Part shown: piece after piece, positions 9,394 to 11,568 of the stretch | How the letters are laid out: each line of letters opens with the position of its first letter | Numbering within the stretch: the stretch's first letter is position 1 | NCBI GenBank assembly: GCA_019662005.1 | Contig: JAIFWG010000014.1 | Location: 1 to 11,568, forward strand | Direction of reading: 5' to 3' | Origin: Candidatus Parcubacteria bacterium | Lineage (GTDB): Bacteria; Patescibacteriota; Minisyncoccia; 2-02-FULL-40-12; GWA2-44-9 | DNA: 11,568 bases | Position numbers and translations under genes: made by a program | The notes under the pieces: generated by a model | What the model was told of the DNA's origin: nothing | Seen by the model: only the letters and a program-made list of their open reading frames with translations | Database searches by the model: none

Positions 9394-11568
9394 TTACTTC
9401 ATTAGTTTGCGGAGAGCGCAAAACTCGCAGTCTTTTTCGTCGCAAGTTTTATCCCAGAAAGAAAGCGATAGAATCTCGTCAGCAACTTTTTTAATTAGTA
9501 CTTCTAAATCTGATACCTCTTGAGGTTGAATATGGAACAGCTCTTTGTGATACTTCCCTTTTTCATCAGGCTCCGTAAAATCAATTGCTCCGGCCTGCAT
9601 TTTATATTTTCCGTTTTCGTGTTTGTTCAGTAATAGGTTATAAAATACGAGCTGGCGCTTAACATCACCATTTGAGCTTTGAGTGGTGCCTTCTATTTCT
9701 CCGCGGGTTTTAGGCTTTGAGGTTTTATAGTCGACAACATTTACATTATTAACATCAATCAATTCAATTTTATCTATCTTTCCAGTAATACGAATGTCGG
9801 GTGTAAGAAGAATCCCATTAACTGCAAATTCAGTCAGCGATGACTTGGGCCAGACTTTACTATAAGTATCAAACCAGCCAGCCAAAGACTTTTTCCCTTT
9901 TTCGGTGCACTCTTTTAAATCAGCTTCTTTAAGAGGCTCGCGTTCAAGATAGTGAGCAAAGGATTGTAATAAAAGCTCTTTGCTTCGCTCTGGTGCATCG
10001 AAAAACTCTTTTAAAGTATTGTGCATTGCCGTCCCATACATCTGGTGCTTAGTCTTTGCTTCGGGAATACGAATCAAATTTCGATAAAAATACCGCCACG
10101 GGCAATCAAGGTAGTTATTTAGAGCTGTAACCGAAAGTCCATTTTTATTAAATAGCTCTTTTATAAACTCCTTGTCCTTAAGATCGGCGTTAACCTTAAC
10201 CGCTGGTTCAAATATCTTAGATATATTTATCTGATAACTTTGTTCGTAATCGCTTACATCAAACTGATTAATTAACTCTGGTTTGATTTCGCCAACAAAA
10301 AGCGAAGGAAGCTGTTCGTCCTTGGACAGACTTTCCTTAGCATATGAAATTACTACTTCTTTTTTAGCACGAGTAAGCGCCACATAGAAAAGTCGGCGTT
10401 CATCGTCGTTTTGATTATCTTCACCCGGGTTCAGTCCTGATAAGGAGTAGACACTTGATGGTAAAGGCAACAAGTTTGGGCGACGCTTGTTGCCCCAGTG
10501 ACCATCATAGGCATTGATAATGTATACGAACCCAAACTCTTGCCCTTTTGATCTATGGGCGGTCATAAGTCGAACTCGGCCAACGTGAGTGCCGATATGG
10601 CGCTTAATTAATAAATTGTGTGTTTTGAGGATTTCTAAATATTTTAAAAAGTCTGACAGGCCATATTCTTTGTGAGCTTCAACCAAACTTCTAATCTCAT
10701 CAAAGACACCATTAAGCTTTTGTAATTTTTCAGCCACATCAGGTTGGGCCAGCATGTGAGCCAATAGGCCCGACTCTTTGATTATCTTTTCAAATAGTTC
10801 AGGCAAACTAATATTGTGCGAGAGAGTGGCCCAACCCGAATACATTTTGTATAAAGCTGGGAACTTGGTTTTCAATAAAACAGAAATAGAGATTCTTTTT
10901 TGATAGGCTTCATTGATCAATTGATATGCTTCCAGCGGGTCGATTCCCAAAAAATCTATATGCAATAAAGAGATAAGTCTTTCATCCTCTCCAAAATGGG
11001 CCACTGAATCAAAAATTAGAAGCAGTTTTTTAATATCCGGGTCCGATAAAATGTCTTGGTCGGACTCGATTCCAAAAGGAACAGCAAGCTTTTCTAATAT
11101 CCGAGCCAAAGTCAGAGCATCGCGATTATCTCGGTACAGGATAGTTATCTCTTCAGGTTTTGTTCCAGAATCCAGCTTAGATTTGATATCCAGGGCAACA
11201 CCATAAAGTTCAGTATCAGGATTTGAGAATCCATAGAGCTTAATATTGCCGCCTTTTTCCCGCTGTGAGACCAGAGGTTTTGGTCCGGCCAATACGCTGT
11301 GGGCAGCATCAAGAATTTGCTGGGTGGAACGATAGTTCTCTTCTAGTACAATCAGATTGGCGCTTGGATATAATTTTTGAAAATATCTAAAGTTCTCAAT
11401 AGATGCACCTTGGAATCTATAGATAGCTTGCTTCTCATCGCCTACCACAAATATATTTGGGTTAGAATGGAAGTTACAAAGCAGTTCTAATACTTTGTTT
11501 TGAGCGTTATTTGTATCTTGATGCTCATCTACTAAAACATATTGATGCTGTTCCTGCATCTCTCTCCC
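9394..11568 (-). CDS. UvrD/RecB-type DNA helicase fused to a PD-(D/E)XK iron-sulfur nuclease, N-terminus outside window
   Basis: About 724 codons are visible; the frame is still open at the right edge, so the Walker A part is missing from view. Numbering from the first visible Met (11559), the superfamily 1 helicase motifs are in order: Walker B VLVDEHQDTN (8-17), VGDEKQAIYRFQGAS (39-53), ENYRSTQQIL (74-83), VRLMTAHRSKGQEF (329-342) and RRLFYVALTRAKK (388-400). A RecB-family nuclease domain follows, with SVTALNNYLDCPWRYFYR (476-493), H513, D596 in GKID, D610 and K612 in VVDYKTSK, and Q636. C485 and the tail cysteines C706, C711 and C714 match the four-cysteine iron-sulfur layout known from AddB and Cas4-like nucleases. 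The protein probably processes DNA ends in recombination repair. It ends at TAA 9396-9394, convergent with the GC-rich gene. Confidence 0.92.
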   Translation of the reverse strand, partial: GREMQEQHQYVLVDEHQDTNNAQNKVLELLCNFHSNPNIFVVGDEKQAIYRFQGASIENFRYFQKLYPSANLIVLEENYRSTQQILDAAHSVLAGPKPLVSQREKGGNIKLYGFSNPDTELYGVALDIKSKLDSGTKPEEITILYRDNRDALTLARILEKLAVPFGIESDQDILSDPDIKKLLLIFDSVAHFGEDERLISLLHIDFLGIDPLEAYQLINEAYQKRISISVLLKTKFPALYKMYSGWATLSHNISLPELFEKIIKESGLLAHMLAQPDVAEKLQKLNGVFDEIRSLVEAHKEYGLSDFLKYLEILKTHNLLIKRHIGTHVGRVRLMTAHRSKGQEFGFVYIINAYDGHWGNKRRPNLLPLPSSVYSLSGLNPGEDNQNDDERRLFYVALTRAKKEVVISYAKESLSKDEQLPSLFVGEIKPELINQFDVSDYEQSYQINISKIFEPAVKVNADLKDKEFIKELFNKNGLSVTALNNYLDCPWRYFYRNLIRIPEAKTKHQMYGTAMHNTLKEFFDAPERSKELLLQSFAHYLEREPLKEADLKECTEKGKKSLAGWFDTYSKVWPKSSLTEFAVNGILLTPDIRITGKIDKIELIDVNNVNVVDYKTSKPKTRGEIEGTTQSSNGDVKRQLVFYNLLLNKHENGKYKMQAGAIDFTEPDEKGKYHKELFHIQPQEVSDLEVLIKKVADEILSLSFWDKTCDEKDCEFCALRKLMK

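Noticed and set aside
8617..9420. Integron cassette or transposon ends around the GC-rich gene
   Set aside because: I looked for attC-like GTTRRRY core sites, terminal inverted repeats and target duplications at both composition boundaries and saw none that were convincing.
8926..9523. Several overlapping open frames on both strands across the GC-rich segment, including one of 182 codons at 8975-9523
   Set aside because: High G+C makes stop codons rare in all frames. Only the frame at 8781 has a Shine-Dalgarno site, a signal peptide and a terminator just after its stop; the long alternative runs through that terminator and into the helicase gene.
1..11568. CRISPR array or tandem repeats
   Set aside because: No regularly spaced direct repeats were seen anywhere in the window.

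Overview
The window looks like a piece of a compact, moderately AT-rich bacterial genome, most likely from the Candidate Phyla Radiation (Patescibacteria, Parcubacteria-like). This is inferred from gene content rather than from a marker phylogeny. The clues are an alanyl-tRNA synthetase that stops right after its editing domain, a large single-pass protein resembling the baseplate-J-like surface proteins common in these bacteria, very small intergenic gaps, almost no Shine-Dalgarno sequences, and the variant KGIGPARES motif in ribosomal protein S11. TGA is used as a stop at two gene ends, so the standard bacterial code applies.

Layout from left to right. Positions 1-1253 (minus strand) hold the start of the alpha-type ribosomal operon: infA, rpmJ, rpsM and rpsK, with rpsK running off the left edge. 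A consensus promoter and a roughly 100-nt leader, which may carry a five-codon reading frame and a small hairpin, precede infA. Positions 1323-4063 (minus) hold a large predicted surface-anchored protein and a tRNA-dihydrouridine synthase. Positions 4103-4661 hold two convergent small membrane-protein genes separated by back-to-back terminators. Positions 4701-6413 (minus) hold the short alaS. Positions 6445-6967 (minus) hold a small coiled-coil protein and a DUF5658-like membrane protein. Positions 7015-8106 (plus) hold an adenosine deaminase family protein, convergent with a CYTH-domain phosphohydrolase (8116-8616, minus).

Positions about 8660-9393 contain the one clearly foreign-looking element. 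It is a GC-rich gene for a secreted protein that has its own promoter, a hairpin leader, the only strong Shine-Dalgarno site in the window and its own terminator, all set between AT-rich neighbours. From 9394 to the right edge (minus) lies a UvrD/RecB-type helicase fused to an iron-sulfur PD-(D/E)XK nuclease; its Walker A part is outside the window.

Most of the recognisable genes serve translation (IF-1, L36, S13, S11, AlaRS, Dus). The others cover DNA repair (helicase-nuclease), purine or triphosphate metabolism (deaminase, CYTH) and the cell envelope. No tRNA or rRNA gene, CRISPR array, insertion sequence or replication origin was recognised. The most original signals are the GC-rich self-contained cassette, the repeated placement of stop codons inside the loops of intrinsic terminators, promoters whose predicted start sites fall at or next to start codons, and a possible attenuation leader in front of infA.
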